From Jaltomata sinuosa (Eukaryota; Streptophyta; Magnoliopsida; Solanales; Solanaceae), in assembly GCA_003996215.1 (NCBI GenBank), contig QJPP01000836.1, forward strand, positions 704,027 through 768,026: a DNA stretch of 64,000 nucleotides, in the 5' to 3' direction. This document shows, one piece after another, positions 46,690 to 59,437 of the stretch. Each line of letters starts with the position of its first letter. Positions within the stretch are counted from its first letter, which is position 1. Under the pieces are notes generated by a model. That model worked only from the letters and a program-made list of their open reading frames with translations. It did not search any database and was not told the DNA's origin. Both the position numbers and the translations under genes were made by a program.

Positions 46690-49600
46690 AGGTAATTACA
46701 GACGCTGAGCAGCAGCTAACTCTACAATTACAGTTCCAGGAGTCTGGTCAATCCTTAATCACAATAGTAGTATATGCAAAATGTGATGCTCAGGAAATAA
46801 TGGGTCTGTGGGATGATATTTATATCCTTAGTCAGAACATGAATTTGCATTAGCTGGTGGGTGGTGATTTTAGTGTCATTCTAAGTGATGAAGAGAAAAT
46901 TGATAGTCTTCCTGTTTATCCTCAGGAATATGAAAACTTTGCCTTATGTGTCAATTCATGTGAGCTCTATAATATCAATTTTAAAAGCAATCTCTTTACT
47001 TGGTAAAATGGTAGAGCTAACAATGAATGCATTTTTAAAAGATTAGATAGACTTTTGATTAATCAAGCTTTCTTGGACATGAATGGGCTTGTAGAAATGA
47101 AACACCTAACCAGAACAGGGTCTGACCATAATCCACTCCTACTTTCTTATGGAGATCAGTCTTCTAATATTAGAAGACCTTTCAAGTTTCCCAATTTTTG
47201 GGTAACAAATAATGACTTTCATGATGTAGTGAGAACTAATTGGTGGGCCAATGAAGATGCTGACATCTTCATTAGCATTAAACAGAAAATGAAAATGAAA
47301 AAGATAAAGGTTGCATTGTCTTGCTGGAGAAAAGAGAAGTTTGGAAACTTATTCAAGCAGATTATTATTAGAGAAGAGATAGTCAAATTAAAGGAATCTT
47401 TGTTTGAAGAAGATCCTTCCTCAGAAAATAAAATGATATTACAGAGAGCTCAAGCTGAACTAAAACAGTATCTTCACTATAAGAAAGAATTTTAAAGACA
47501 AAATATAGGTTATCAGTGGTTCTCAAAAGGTGACAGGAACACTAAGTTTTTTCATAACTTAGTGTAAGGTAGAAGAAAAAGATTGGCTATCTTAAGGATC
47601 CTCAAATCAGATGGTCTATGAGCAGAAGGTGATGAGCAAGTGGCTACTAAAGCAATTTCCTTTTCCCAGAATCAGTTTACTGAAAATAGTGAAGAAGGAG
47701 AGCTTACCTTGTTGCAGCACATACCCAACATGATCGCTGATGAAGATAACTCATAGCTAAATACCGCTCTTACTATGGAGAAAGTGAAAAAAGTAGTGTT
47801 TGAGCTGAAAGAAGACAATGCTTGTGGGTACTGATGAATTCACTGGTTTGTTCTTTCAGAGCTGCTAGAGCATTGTGGGGGAAGATGTTTATAGAGTGGT
47901 GAAGGCATTCTTTGAGGGTTGTACTTTGTGAAAGTCCATTACTTACACTAGTTTGGTCCTCCTTCCAAAAAAGGAATTAGTCCAATCCTTTTCTGATATG
48001 ATACCAATTAATTTAAGCAACTTTTTGAATGAATATCCAGGGTGTTGCATGACAGATTGGAATGCTTGCTACCTAGATTAATATCAAATAATCAGTCAGG
48101 ATTTGTTAAGGACAGAAATATTACTGAAAATGTGTTGTTGGCACAAAAGATCATTGCTAATATTAGATAAAGGAAAAGGCCTGCTAATGTAGTATTAAAG
48201 CTGAATATGGTCAAGGCTTATGACAGGGTCAACTGAAACTTTCTAATAAAAATAAAAATGAATTTTGATGCTGGAGTTACAGACATGATCGAAAGACTAG
48301 TTGCTAATAACTAATATTACATCCTAATTAATGGGTAAACACATGATTTCTTTCACTCAACTAAAGGAGTAAAACAAGGAGACTTCCTATCTCCTGCCTT
48401 GTTTATATTATCAGTTAAGATACTATCTAGAGTCTTAAATTTTTTATTCTAAAATATAAAATTTAAAGGTTTTGGTATGCCTAAGTGGAGTGACAACATA
48501 AATCTCCTAACTTATGTCGATGATACCATTATATTTGTCTCTGCTAATAAGAAGTCTTTGTGGTTAGTGATGAAAGTTCTTGGAGGGTATGAAGCTCAGT
48601 TAGGCCAAAAGATAAACAAGGAGAAAAGTGCCTTCCTAGCTTATCATAAGACAGCTCAAGCCCTCATTAGAGAAGTTGAAGAACACACTGGTTTCAAAAG
48701 AGATAAATTTGCATTGATCTACTTGGGCTGTCCATTGGACATGCAAAAAAAGAAGAAGGTGCATTTCTCAGAATTGATGAAGAAAGTGCATAATAAATTA
48801 TAAGCTTGAAAGGGAAAGCTCCTTTCATTTGAAGGGAAGGCAATCTTAATCAATAATGTGCTAAACAATATTTTATATATTTATTATCTGCCATTATTCC
48901 TTCAAAGTGTGTCATTTATGACTTGCATAAAATATTTACAAGATTTCTGTGGAGTTTTAAAGAGGTGGGCAGAAACAAACATTGGGTGGCATGACTTGAT
49001 ATTTGCAACTCCAAAGAAGAGGGAGGATTGAAATTTAGGTCCCTATTTGATGGTTCAAAGACACTATTTGTTAAACTATGGTGAATTTTTAAAATTCAAA
49101 AATCTCTCTGGACAAACTTTATGTGAAACAAATATTGTAAGAAGGTAAGACTCCAAATGGTGGGTTGGAAAGGGGAACACCGACATGAAAATATATGCTA
49201 GAAGCCAGAGACATGTTTGATCAAGAGATTTGGTGGGAACCTAAAAAAGAACATTCTAGTGTCTGGTATGATAACTGCACCCAATTGAGAGCTCTGCACT
49301 ATATTCTGCCCATCAATAGAGGAAATGATAATCAACTAAAAGAAATCAGCCAATTGATCACAAATGAGAGATGGAACTCAGAATTAATGCATCAGTTATT
49401 TCCAAAAGAGGTATGCAGTCACATTGATAGATGCATTATTTATGAGGAGGGTTCTAAGGAATGAGATAAACCTTTATGGATATTAAACAACACAAGTAAA
49501 TTTACTATAGGGTCAGCCTGAGATTATCTCAGACAAAGGGGAGACCTTCAACATAATTTCAAGTATATTTGGGGAAAGGAAATTCCTTAGGTATCCTTCT

Positions 49601-50590
49601 TCATATGGAGGTTATGAAAAAGAAGTTGCCTATTGAGAAAAATCTGTTAAGAAACAGGATAAGTGAAGATGTTGATTGTTTTTGCTGTGATGCTAGAGTT
49701 CAGGAGACAATTGAACATATGTTCATGACCTGCCCTATTTCTAACTCCCTATGGAACCATTTTGCAGCAAGTACATGGATTACTGGACCATCCCTACAGG
49801 TCAAGGAATGCACACTTAAGTGGTGAAAAGCTGATATTGCACCAAAATTAAAACTGTTTTTTAGAGCTTCCTCACTTTTCATCCTTTGGTAAATTTAGAA
49901 AAGAAGAAATATTGTGAAATATGGAGGAAGAATGTCAGTACTAAGTATGAGAATGGAAATCAATAGAAACCTGGTACTAATGGCTAAATGCTTATATCCT
50001 TGGCTGTCTAACTTGTCTTTTTCTTGGACAGATTTAGTGCAATTTTTAGAGGAATATACTCCAAGGATAAGCTGCAAGATTATATACCAGAAAACACCTG
50101 CCAGGGGTTCATTTAAGTGCAACTCAGATGGAGTTGTGAAGGGAAATAAGATCAGGAGCCTTCTGTGTGAGGAATTATTGTGGAAACCTAGTTTATGCAG
50201 AAGTGAAAAGGTTGGGGGATAACTCTGTCCTAATTGCTGAAGTTTAGGCTTTCAGGATGGGACTTGAATACTGTATTAACCAACACTATATCCCACTAAT
50301 AATGGAAACTGATTCACTAACTGTGAAAAATATAGTAGAAGGAAAGTGGGAAATCCCTTGAAGCATAGCAACAGAGATTACAAGGATAAAGGCACTCATG
50401 GAGGATGTAAATGTGAGAGTGGAACACACATACAAAGAAGGGAACAAGCTGAAAGATTTTTTTGCTAAATCATGTTTTCTTTTGCAGGTACAATCCCTCT
50501 AAGTTACTCTACAGTACAAGACACACCTAGGAAAGCCAAAGTCATACTAAGCATGGATAGAGAATAGACGCTAAACCTTAGAATCAAAAA
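46690..50590 (+). pseudogene. L1-type LINE ORF2 remnant (endonuclease, RT, RNase H)
   Basis: Non-LTR retrotransposon polyprotein, decayed. The endonuclease C-terminal half reads LVGGDFSVILSDEEKIDSLP, CELYNINFKSNLFTW, IFKRLDRLLINQAF and RTGSDHNPLLLSYG. The longest intact stretch is 47055-47495. RT follows in several frames: YQWFSKGDRNTKFFHN, GVKQGDFLSPALFIL (the RQGDPLSP motif) and LLTYVDDTIIFVSA with the catalytic YVDD (48505-48540). A zinc-binding-like region reads CFCCDARVQETIEHMFMTCP (49676-49735). A C-terminal RNase H domain spans about 50105-50485 (FKCNSDGVVKG, then IPLIMETDSLTVKNI). Frameshifts and stops throughout (for example 47492, 47755, 47832). ORF1 and a poly(A) tail were not identified. 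Confidence 0.85.
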
Positions 50591-51660
50591 ACTTCAACAT
50601 GGAGCTTTTAACGATAGGGGTCGACAAACATAAAACAAATGAGCAAGAGATTCACTAAAAGATTATTAGCACAACATACAGATAGTATCATGGAATAATA
50701 CTCTCAATATTGCATTCAAGGCCATGAAAAAGAAATAAACATCAGTAACAAATCAAGGAGAACACAAAGATTTAGACTGCAGATACTTGAAAAAATCAAA
50801 GAGATTCCTCAGATCTCGTACATGAGCATAGTCTATCAATATAGAGACACAACAAAGATATCAACAACTTCTGAGTTTAATGTCTTCCCATATACAATGG
50901 ATTTCAATATCGAAGGAGTAGAAGATTCTTACTCGACAACATTGAGAATAGATCTGTAGATTCATTTTGCTTAGACAGTGGTATTAGCTTCTTATTGACC
51001 TCAACATATCGGGTAAGTGAAGATACAGAGAAATTGTCAACCTAAGATGCCTATTTACTGGAAGATACAGAAGAGCTAGTGGAATACTCATCTGAGGAAG
51101 CCCGATTTGTGGATTTTTGAGTCGAAGAAGTCTTCATCTGGTTGATTGTTACGACATTTGTGAGACTTGTAAATGTCCTTAGTAAAAACAACCAGAGCTC
51201 AGCCTTTCTTACAGATCCACAACCTTCTCAATTCGTAATCCACCCTCTCATAGCCCTCTCGTTTTCACCCGGAGCTGCAGCTTATGAAGTTGCCGTTTGG
51301 GGTGCTTTGATTCCAGAAGTTTCCTTGTTTTCTTTCCTTTTTTTCATCATTTTCTTAATTAGTTTTTGTTTCTTTATTTGTTTTTGTGCAGCTTTGCCCA
51401 TTGCCGGGTCTTGGGCCATTTGGACTCAGATTGGTGATGGGTCACTGCTTTATATTTTGTCTTATTTTCAACAACATGGTCTATGACTTCTTTTAATTAA
51501 AAAAATTTGATGGATATCATATAATACTATTTTTTTCTTTTAGTTATTTTTACTTGAAATTTACTAGTGCATGACATTAATGATGACTATCATAAATATT
51601 TTAATATTTTATTTTATATATAATATATATTTTACAAAATATTATTATACAATATTTGAG
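50591..51660 (+). other. Region between LINE ORF2 and MITE right part
   Basis: May include the LINE 3' UTR. The open frame 51142-51486 (hydrophobic, with a run of Phe/Leu/Ile) has no recognised domain. No poly(A) tail was found. Nothing else is supported. Confidence 0.35.
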
Positions 51661-51849
51661 TATAGCTATTATATATGGATAATTTTACAAAGAGTATTAC
51701 TATAATGAATGTCATTGCCATTATAGGTAGAATGTTATTATAGAGAAGTAAAATATAACATGAAAAATTAATTCTGGATCAGAGAAAATCAGGTTGTTAT
51801 AGTGAAATATTGTTATAATGAGTGACCATTATAGAGAGGTCTGACTGTA

Positions 51850-52537
51850 TAAGTTATTAGATATTTTTCCTCTCTTATGATTCAAATTTATCGTATTGGA
51901 TACTTAATTTGAGTAGACTCAGTTCTAGAGTTTTATATTTTTATCTTTATTTAATATTATTTTACACTATCGTAAAATAGTGAAATTATCTCTATTCTTG
52001 TTTTCTTGATTCATTACTTTTGATTAAACAATTAAAATATCTAAAGAGTTTTTACAAAAGTCATAAACTAGTATAAATGATAGCGTGTTCTAATTTTTAT
52101 ACTTTTTTAAAAATTAACTGAATCATACCGATATCGAAGAAAAATTGAGATGATGGGGCAGTTTTAAAAGGTCTAATTTTTTGTTAGTAAAATAAAATAA
52201 TCAAAAAATTGATATTATATAAATTTTATAAAATATTCATCTGAACCGTATCATTCACACCCCTAATTATTATTAAAATAAAAGAAAAGAGTTACAACTT
52301 ACAAATAGGGTGCACAATAATTGGTTTAACATAAGCCGAATCAAAAAATATGTTATTGTTTTATTAATGTCAGATTACTCGATTAATAATTTTTAAATGA
52401 TTTGGATTTTTTTTATTAAGCCATCGATTTGATTTCTGATAATTAGCTTTTAGTTAATGGTTAAACCGTTAACCCAATAAAATTATATTGGTATTCCTAA
52501 TTATATAATAGTGGCTTTATGTTTTAAAAAATACAAA
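51850..52537. other. AT-rich intergenic sequence
   Basis: No gene, repeat boundary or regulatory motif that I can support. Confidence 0.4.
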
Positions 52538-52542
52538 CCCTC

Positions 52543-55500
52543 TGTAATGACCCTTCGGGTCATTTATGCATTTTCGCCTTTTTTGTACCGTTAGAGCTTG
52601 TTTGTAGCGGCCCCAAGTCATTTAAGGCTTTTCTGGACTGGTAGTTCGGTGCCCGGGCCGTTTGTTTGATCGTATGATAAGTTTTGAAGTCAAGCAAGTC
52701 GGCAAAAGTTATCGTAAGTTTCTTTAATAAATTTTCTGAGCTTTGGGTGAAATGTCTCAGAGCTTTTCTCTCAATATATAAAGAATTAGAAGTCCCCGAA
52801 CCTACCAAATCGAAGGTCTACGAGTCTAGTTTCCAACGCACAAAAGCTCACGTCCAACCGATCTCGGAGTAAAAAGTTATGATTGTTTTACCACGGACTG
52901 TCTGGCAGAAACCGAGTCGCGAACCGGGTCGAGTCAAAATCGATTTAAAGCCTCAACTTCACGTTTTAAAACACCATTTCAGTTCTAAAATAGAGAGAAA
53001 ACATAAGGGAGGGTTCCAAGAGAGTTCTTGAGTGATCAAGGTGCATTTTTGGTGATTTCTATCGCTAAAGTTTGTCCCCGTGCCTAGAAACGCAACCTCT
53101 ACGCGTGGCAGCCATTCCTTTGATAAAACACGTTTGGAGCTGGTTTCAAAAGATAGGAATTGGTATTTCTTGGTGTTTATTCAATCTTTACACTTGGTTT
53201 GCTAAGGTAACCATCTCGGGGCTCTTTTATGATCGTTTTTATGAAGTTCTACGGACGTTTTGTCAAGTTATGATTTTTTTGGGAAATCTGCCGATTTAAG
53301 CTTAATTATGAACTGTTTATAGGTATAAGCTGCGTATATATAGTGTTTGCGAAGCTTAGGATGTAAGGAACAATTTCCGTGAAGGAAATACGGGCATTCA
53401 GACGTTCATTGGAGGGTATTTTTGTTATTTTAGAGCTTCTTGGAGTGGTTCGAGCTTGGACATCGTCGTCCTAGCAGCTTGTCGTCGGACGACAGGTAGG
53501 TTATGGTTTAAAATCCCTAGACTTAGCATATATCGGATAAAATTGTATTAGCTGGCATCCTTGGGTTGGATTATTAGGTTGGTACCACAGACCTTGACCG
53601 CTTTATTCATGTCTGCCTACTTTTGTTCCTCCGATGCTTGTAGTACTTGCCGATATGTTTTATTTACCCTTGTGGTCCTGTGAGGCCTTGTTGACTCTGG
53701 AACATAGAAGGTGGGATATTGGGAATGTCCGCGAGTCCCGAGCATAGAATTATCCTTCTAGGCTGGCTATGCTTGCTGAGTAGCTATGGGCCTGTGCAGG
53801 GTCGATAGGTTGATTGTGAGCTGCTGGGCAGCTATTATGTTTGATCATACCATTTTCATGCATATAAAGAAGTTTTATCCATGTTTTACTACGGTTTTGG
53901 CTTCGGGCCTACTGGTACTATTTTTTAAACCTTGCATGGCCCTGGGGGCCCATTTTTTTATGGAAATGAATTGGAAATGGTTTGATTTAACTTGTGAATA
54001 TTCTTGGGTAAAAGAAGGTAAAAGTATGATTTATATCACCAGTTTTACGATTAACGCTAGACTCGGCAGGACCGGGGTGCTAGTTGAGTTTTCTTGCTAC
54101 TTGAGATGATTTTAGCCTCGGTTGGACCAAGCACCTGAGATGACTTTCTACTGTTTAGACCCGGTTATGTCCGGGCACCCTTGGAGGGGTTTTTGAGATA
54201 TTTTCCCACTACTTTAGTCCTGGACAGAGTCTGGGCATGCATATTCGAGACTGGGTCTTTATCTTGAACCCAGACTTGCTTCCGGATGACATGTTTTGAT
54301 ACTGAGTTTTAGTATGGGGTCAAGGACCTCCATGGACCTTGCCATACGGGCCTAGGGCTTCGGGATGCGTGTGCCGGAGGAAGGGTATACGGTGGAGTAG
54401 AGGTATACGGGCAGTGTCCTACCATGGAACCTACCTGCTAGGCCAGATCGGCACTGGAGAAGGTACATACAGAGATACCATTTCACTTGAGATCTTCATG
54501 CATCATATCATTCATTGTTTGAGGCTCCACCCCTGTTTGTTGTTTGTTGATTGTACGCTCCGGTAGTATGGGATGCCAGGGGGTTTGTTTTCACTTGTTT
54601 GTGTTCCTCGGTTGTATGGGCGGCCGGGGGACTGTAGGTAGACTCTTGCTATTTACTTACAGAATTGTTCCCTGTTATGATTAAGTATGAAATTGGTTAC
54701 TGCTAGACTGTTAGTTTCTGGATTTGAGATTGATATGATTAGTTGAGTTTGATTCCTGTCTCTGAGCATGCCTATCATTACTATTTCCCTCTTCCTCTTA
54801 CACTTGAGGTTACCGGTATACCATCCATTTCCTAAACTTATTATGTATACACTGTTATTGCAAGGACCCTAGGTGCATTGTTTCTTACTTTCACCTATGC
54901 CTATGGTGTATATATTCGGCTTGCTGGCCTCACATGTGGTTCTGTTGATTTCCCTCTGGGCTAGTTCCTGTGTACCTTTCGTTGATTTCTGTGACTACTT
55001 GCTTCTATTCTGTCTGTTACTACGCTTTTATCTTATATGTGCCCAGTCAGCCTATGATACCTACTGGGTACCTTATGCTTCGCATTTGGTGCTCACCCTA
55101 ACCCCTGCATCTTTTGGTGCAGATCCTAGCGTGGGCCATCACTGTTAGATCGCTGTGATTCGTGCTTGGAGATCTGTTGGGGACTACTTCAGACTGAGGG
55201 TGAGCTGTTGGCGATCGGAGCTTAGCTTTAGTTTATCTTTTGCTCTATGTACTCTATTACCATTCAGAGACATCTGTATATATTGTTTTAGATCATTTGC
55301 ACTCCATGTATGTAGTTTTGGCTCTATATTATGATACCAGGTCTTGGGGTTTGGTTTAGTTTCCGCATATGTATATATATATATATATTCTTGTTATCTA
55401 TTATCTTTATATTGTTCCCTTACTTTTGCTTAATAAGCTGTTCTTCCGCTTATTTGTTAGATAGTGGCCCATTACTAACTGTTTTGGGCTACGGGGATTG

Positions 55501-55556
55501 ATTCGCCTACCGGGGGGTTGTAGGTGCCATCATGACCGAGAAATTGGGTCGTGACA
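52543..55556 (+). repeat. Family B solo LTR with perfect target duplication
   Basis: 3,014 bp from TGTAATGACCC to GGGTCGTGACA, flanked by ccctc on both sides (52538-52542 and 55557-55561). No PBS, gag or second LTR adjoins it, so it is a product of LTR-LTR recombination. It is closely related to 59438-62713 but has a different stretch at about 53030-53440. It is distantly like family A and D LTRs. Open frames inside it (for example 53786-54109, 54873-55148) have near-copies in the other LTR and no domain. Confidence 0.93.
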
Positions 55557-55561
55557 CCCTC

Positions 55562-55839
55562 TTTTTTTTTTGCATTTTGATAGTTATTCTTAATGTTGTT
55601 CTTTTTTTCTTTCTGAAATTGTTGGTTTGGTGGGGTTATACCTAGGGGTGAACAAAACCAAACCGCAAATCGAACCAATGGTCTCAATCAATAGAAAGAA
55701 AACGAAATAGATCCACTTCATTTATCACAATGAATTATATTTGTTCGATACACTGTTGTCAATATAAATATTGAATATTGAAAAAATAGATTTCAAAAGA
55801 AATTTCATAAGAGAAGAAGATGAGGCAAAGAAGGAATTG
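55562..55839. other. Spacer right of the solo LTR
   Basis: About 280 bp, starting with a T-rich run. Nothing recognised. Confidence 0.3.
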
Positions 55840-56730
55840 ATAGAGGTGCGTCGAGAAGATCAACACACCCCTAGACAAGAGAAATTAGCCACTCATAGCA
55901 AAAGAGAGAGATATACCAAATGGGTAAGTCAAAATCCTCTTCATTGGAGCTGAATCTCAAGTTCTAAGCTCAATTTGAGTACACAAATGTTTAACCAAGA
56001 GAATGGATTCAAACCCTCTTCTCTTTTTAGAGGAAAACTTGTTCTCAAGGCAAAAAGCTTTCTAAAATATTCATGACTGAATAATGTTATTTACTATTGT
56101 GCCTAAATTGGCCTTTTATAGTTTCCCAAAATGTCACCAAAAATTAGGACAAAATTACCCTTCGGGTGGTGTGCAGGGCGACGTGCAATTCGCACGTCAT
56201 GATGTGCCCGTCGCACACCCTCTTCAGTCGGACCAGTGACTTCAGCTAACTTTGGGAGCTTCATGTTAAGGGGGTGCGATTTTCACCTTGGGATGTGTGT
56301 GTCACACAACGACCACACCCTTTAGCAGATTCTTTAGTGGCTTTTGCAGCTTTATGTAGAGGAGGTGTGGTTCGCACCTCGGCTTGTGCATGTCGCACGA
56401 CCACCGCATCGCAGGTCAGAATCTCCAGCTTTTCCGAACACTTCACACTTCACTCCTTTTTAGCTCTTTTTGGGTCCATTTTCTTGTTTCTCATCATATA
56501 TCAAAAGTACCTGCGTAAACATCAATAAAGGCCATAAGAATCTCTAAATCTATTCAAAACATAACAATAATTCATGGATATAGGCTCAATAAGTTGGTAG
56601 ATTACCGACTTACCAAACCCCCAAACTTGAACTATTGCATGTCCTCAAGCAAGATACTCACAAGGCAAGGAATGAATTATGCTCTAGACTCAATTAAGGC
56701 ACAAAAGTACCCCCAATCTTGTTCCCTTGC
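55840..56730 (-). repeat. Inverted family E LTR fragment with adjoining polypurine tract
   Basis: On the minus strand, 56615 down to about 55840 follows the family E LTR from its start (TGGTAAGTCGGTAATC) through the gtgcg/cgcac cluster (56185-56420) to the ctaatttctcttgtctaggg region. Left of that, homology ends. At 56616-56730 the reversed polypurine tract and internal sequence (gcttgaggacatgcaatag) are present. It is a 3'-truncated LTR with a bit of internal DNA. Confidence 0.75.
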
Positions 56731-56734
56731 TTCC

Positions 56735-56864
56735 ATTTATTAAACTGTTCTTCCTCTTCGTTTGCTAGTTAGTAGCCCATTACTGACCATTTCGGGCTAT
56801 GGGGATTGGTTTGCCTACTGGGGGGTTGTAGGTGCCATCATGACTGAGTAATTGGGTCGTGACA
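56735..56864 (+). repeat. Family B 5' LTR, last ~130 bp only
   Basis: Matches the end of the solo LTR (agtagcccattac, gtaggtgccatcatga, gggtcgtgaca) and is followed by a PBS. The rest of the LTR has been replaced by the inverted family E fragment. Confidence 0.8.
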
Positions 56865-56867
56865 ACT

Positions 56868-56879
56868 TGGTATCAGAGC
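56868..56879 (+). other. Primer-binding site of family B
   Basis: tggtatcagagc, initiator-Met tRNA type, 3 bp after the LTR end at 56864. Confidence 0.85.
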
Positions 56880-57078
56880 TCTATGTTCATCGGTGTCATC
56901 AGTATAGGAGCCAATGTCTAGTAGAGTCTTGCGGATCGGGGAAGAGACGTGCATACTCAATCTTCGGGAGGCTATAGTGACATCTTAGGAAAAATTGGAC
57001 TTTCCTTGTTTCAATCTCGTGCATAGTATCCTTGAAAGTTTCTGGAAATCTCACTTATTCTTGTTCACTCTTCCGCAT

Positions 57079-59437
57079 ATGGTTCGTACGAGATCTTTAG
57101 CTTCTGGAAAATGAGAGCCTCCTTCCCCTGCACCTCCGACTCTAGCTAGGGGTCGGGGTGGTTGCAATGGTAGAGGTAGGGGTCGTGGATGCCCCAGAGC
57201 AGCAAAACCTGCTAGAGCTGCTAGAGTTGAGATAGAGCCCAAGTTTGCTTACGAGCCAGAGTTCACTCCAGAGCAGCAACATATGGACCCGGGGGAAGCT
57301 CAGGTGACACCCGTTCCAGCACCAGTTTCTGTGCCAACTTCAGCCCAGCTCAGTCTTCGGATATTAGGGGTTTACTTGTTCAGCTATTAGGTATGATTGG
57401 AGAGAGACCTTCGGAGATAGCACAACCACCCTCTTAGGGGGCAGCCCTGGGTTTTCAAAGTTCCGGAGCACAACCTGCTACTGCAGCTCCCCGTGCTGAG
57501 GTTATTCCGATCCCTTCAGTTGCACAGCCTCTTGCTCCTCGCCAAGCTATGACATATGGGGAGCAGAAGGCATTGGGTAGGTTCTTTAGATTGGCACCAC
57601 CAAGATTTGCTGGTACATCAGGTTAGGAACCGCATGATTTTATTACTACATGTGAGGAGATGTTGCACTATCTAGGTTGGTTCGAGACTCACGGAGTCGA
57701 TTATACACCTATTAGTTGGAGGGTCCAGCGAAGCTATGGTGGAAGGCACAGGTTGCTTGCAAACCTTCTTCATTACCTCAGTTGACTTGGTCCGAGTTCT
57801 ATGAGGCCTTCATGGCCAAGTTCTTGCCACAGAGAGACAGGGAGCATCATAGAGAGGAGTTCACTAGACTTGCTCAGGATTCTATGATTGTATTAGAGTA
57901 CGATACCTATTTCCATCAGCTTGCTTCATTTGGGGCCATGATTATGCCTACTGAGGCCGATGGGGTCCGTAGATTTATTTGGGGGCTACGGAGAGAGTTT
58001 AGGGAGCCTGCAGAGATATTAGTTGGTAGTGGTCGATCTTTCTAGGCTATCGTGGACTATGCCCGTACTGTAGAGGATTAGCATCGTCATGACACCAGGG
58101 CCAGAGGTAAGAGGCCTCGACATTAGGGTGGCTACAGTGGTTCCAAACATGGTGGTAAAGGTTCAGGCTAGTGAGGCTGGGGCTATCAGCCACAACAGCA
58201 TCAAGGTCAGTCCAACCGACCGGTTTAGGATTCATTTCAGACTTTTGGTAGTACCCAGTTTGAGGAGGGTCAGAGCAGCCATTAGGGCTATAGCGATCAG
58301 TCTTCAAGAGGTACAACTTTTGGGGCATCAGGCCGTGGTGGCCATACGGGTTTTGCTGGTTCATCCTGATCGAGTAGGTCATCAGGGTCTTGTTTCATCT
58401 GTGGTATGGTTGGTCATTTTGCTATAGATTACCCCTAGCAGGGTGCAGTTCAGCCAGCTACTCCGCCAGCTCAGCCTATTTGCTTAGTTCAGCCACCGGC
58501 TTAAGGAGGTGGTGGTCAAGGTAGAGGTGGTGCCCCACGTGGCAGAATAGGTGGTAGGGATGGCCATAGGGAAGGTAGAGGTCGTCATCAGTTCTATGCG
58601 GTCACTGGGAGACCAGAGGAAGAGGCCTCAGATGCTGTGATTACAGGTACAATTTCTGTGTGCCATCAACCTGCTTCAGCTTTATTTGATCCTGGATCCA
58701 CTTGTTCATATTTATCTACCTACTTTCTGCCTTGTTTGGGGTTGGCTAGTGAGCCATTATCTGTTCCTATTTCTGTTTTGACCCCAGTAGGAGATTCTCT
58801 AGTAATGGATCAGATTGTGAGATCTTGCATGATATCTGTTGGTGATTTAGAGACTTGGACTGATTTGATGATACTCAATATGCTAGATTTTGATGTGATA
58901 CTGGGCATGGACTGGTTATCCCCTCATCATGCGGTTTTGGATTATTATGACAAGACCGTTACCATAGCCATGCCCGGTGTATCCCTAGTTGTGTGGCAGG
59001 GTTCTGTCAGCCGTGCACCATCTGGGATTATCTCCTATCTTCGAGCTAGGAAGTTGATTTCTCGTGGGTGTTTAGCTTATCTAGCATATGTCCGAGATAT
59101 TAGTGCTGACCCTATATCTCCTGAGTCTATTCTTATGGTTAGAGACTTCCTAGATGTATTTACTACCGACCTGCCAGGCCTTTCACCTGAGAGAGATATT
59201 GATTTTTCCATTGAGTTAGAGCCGGGCACCAGGCCCATTTCTATTCCTCCCTACCGTATGGCTCCTGCTGAGTTGAGAGAGCTTAAGGAGAAGCTTCAGG
59301 ACTTGTTAGATAAGGGGTTCATTAGACCGAGTGTGTCCCCTTGGGGTGCTCCTATTTTCTTCGTGAAGAAGAATGATAGGTCAATGCGGATGTGTATTGA
59401 CTATTGGCAGTTGAATAAGGTGACAGTGAAGAATAGG
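57079..59437 (+). pseudogene. Family B gag-pol (capsid, protease, start of RT), cut by an LTR
   Basis: Tekay-like chromovirus polyprotein. The ATG at 57079 opens MVRTRSLASG, followed by an Arg/Gly-rich segment. The capsid is readable through frame changes: GRFFRLAPPRFAGTSG, then, after a shift near 57705, LEGPAKLWWKAQVACK and EYDTYFHQLASFGAMIMP to 58043. A half zinc knuckle (CFICGMVGHFA) lies near 58400. The 58637-59437 frame is intact: retropepsin with ALFDPGSTCSYLS at its active site (DPG in place of D-S/T-G), VILGMDWLSPHHAVLDYY, the linker GLSPERDIDFSIELEPGT, and the first RT block KGFIRPSVSPWGAPIFFVKK and MRMCIDYWQLNKVTVKN. At 59438 a family B LTR interrupts RT before its catalytic YxDD. 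Non-functional. Confidence 0.85.

Larger units (their letters stand above)
46113..51847. mobile_element. Terminal inverted repeat pair enclosing a LINE
   Basis: cagtcagacctc (46113-46124) and its exact reverse complement gaggtctgactg (51836-51847), with TA on both outer sides. The inner right flank (gttatagtgaaatattgtta, gaccattatagagagg) and left flank (ctccttatagttgcagcat) match the internal style of a common Solanaceae MITE rich in gttatag. The simplest reading is one MITE of some 400-600 bp split by a large LINE insertion, with about 200 bp surviving on each side. Confidence 0.6.

Noticed and set aside
51142..51486. A 114-codon hydrophobic open frame
   Set aside because: No recognised domain; lies in a possible LINE 3' UTR and is rich in TTT/CTT codons, as expected by chance in T-rich sequence.
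58047..58427. Open frames opposite or shifted against the family B gag
   Set aside because: Shadows of the gag Gly/Ser/Gln-rich region; the gag frame itself has stops here.
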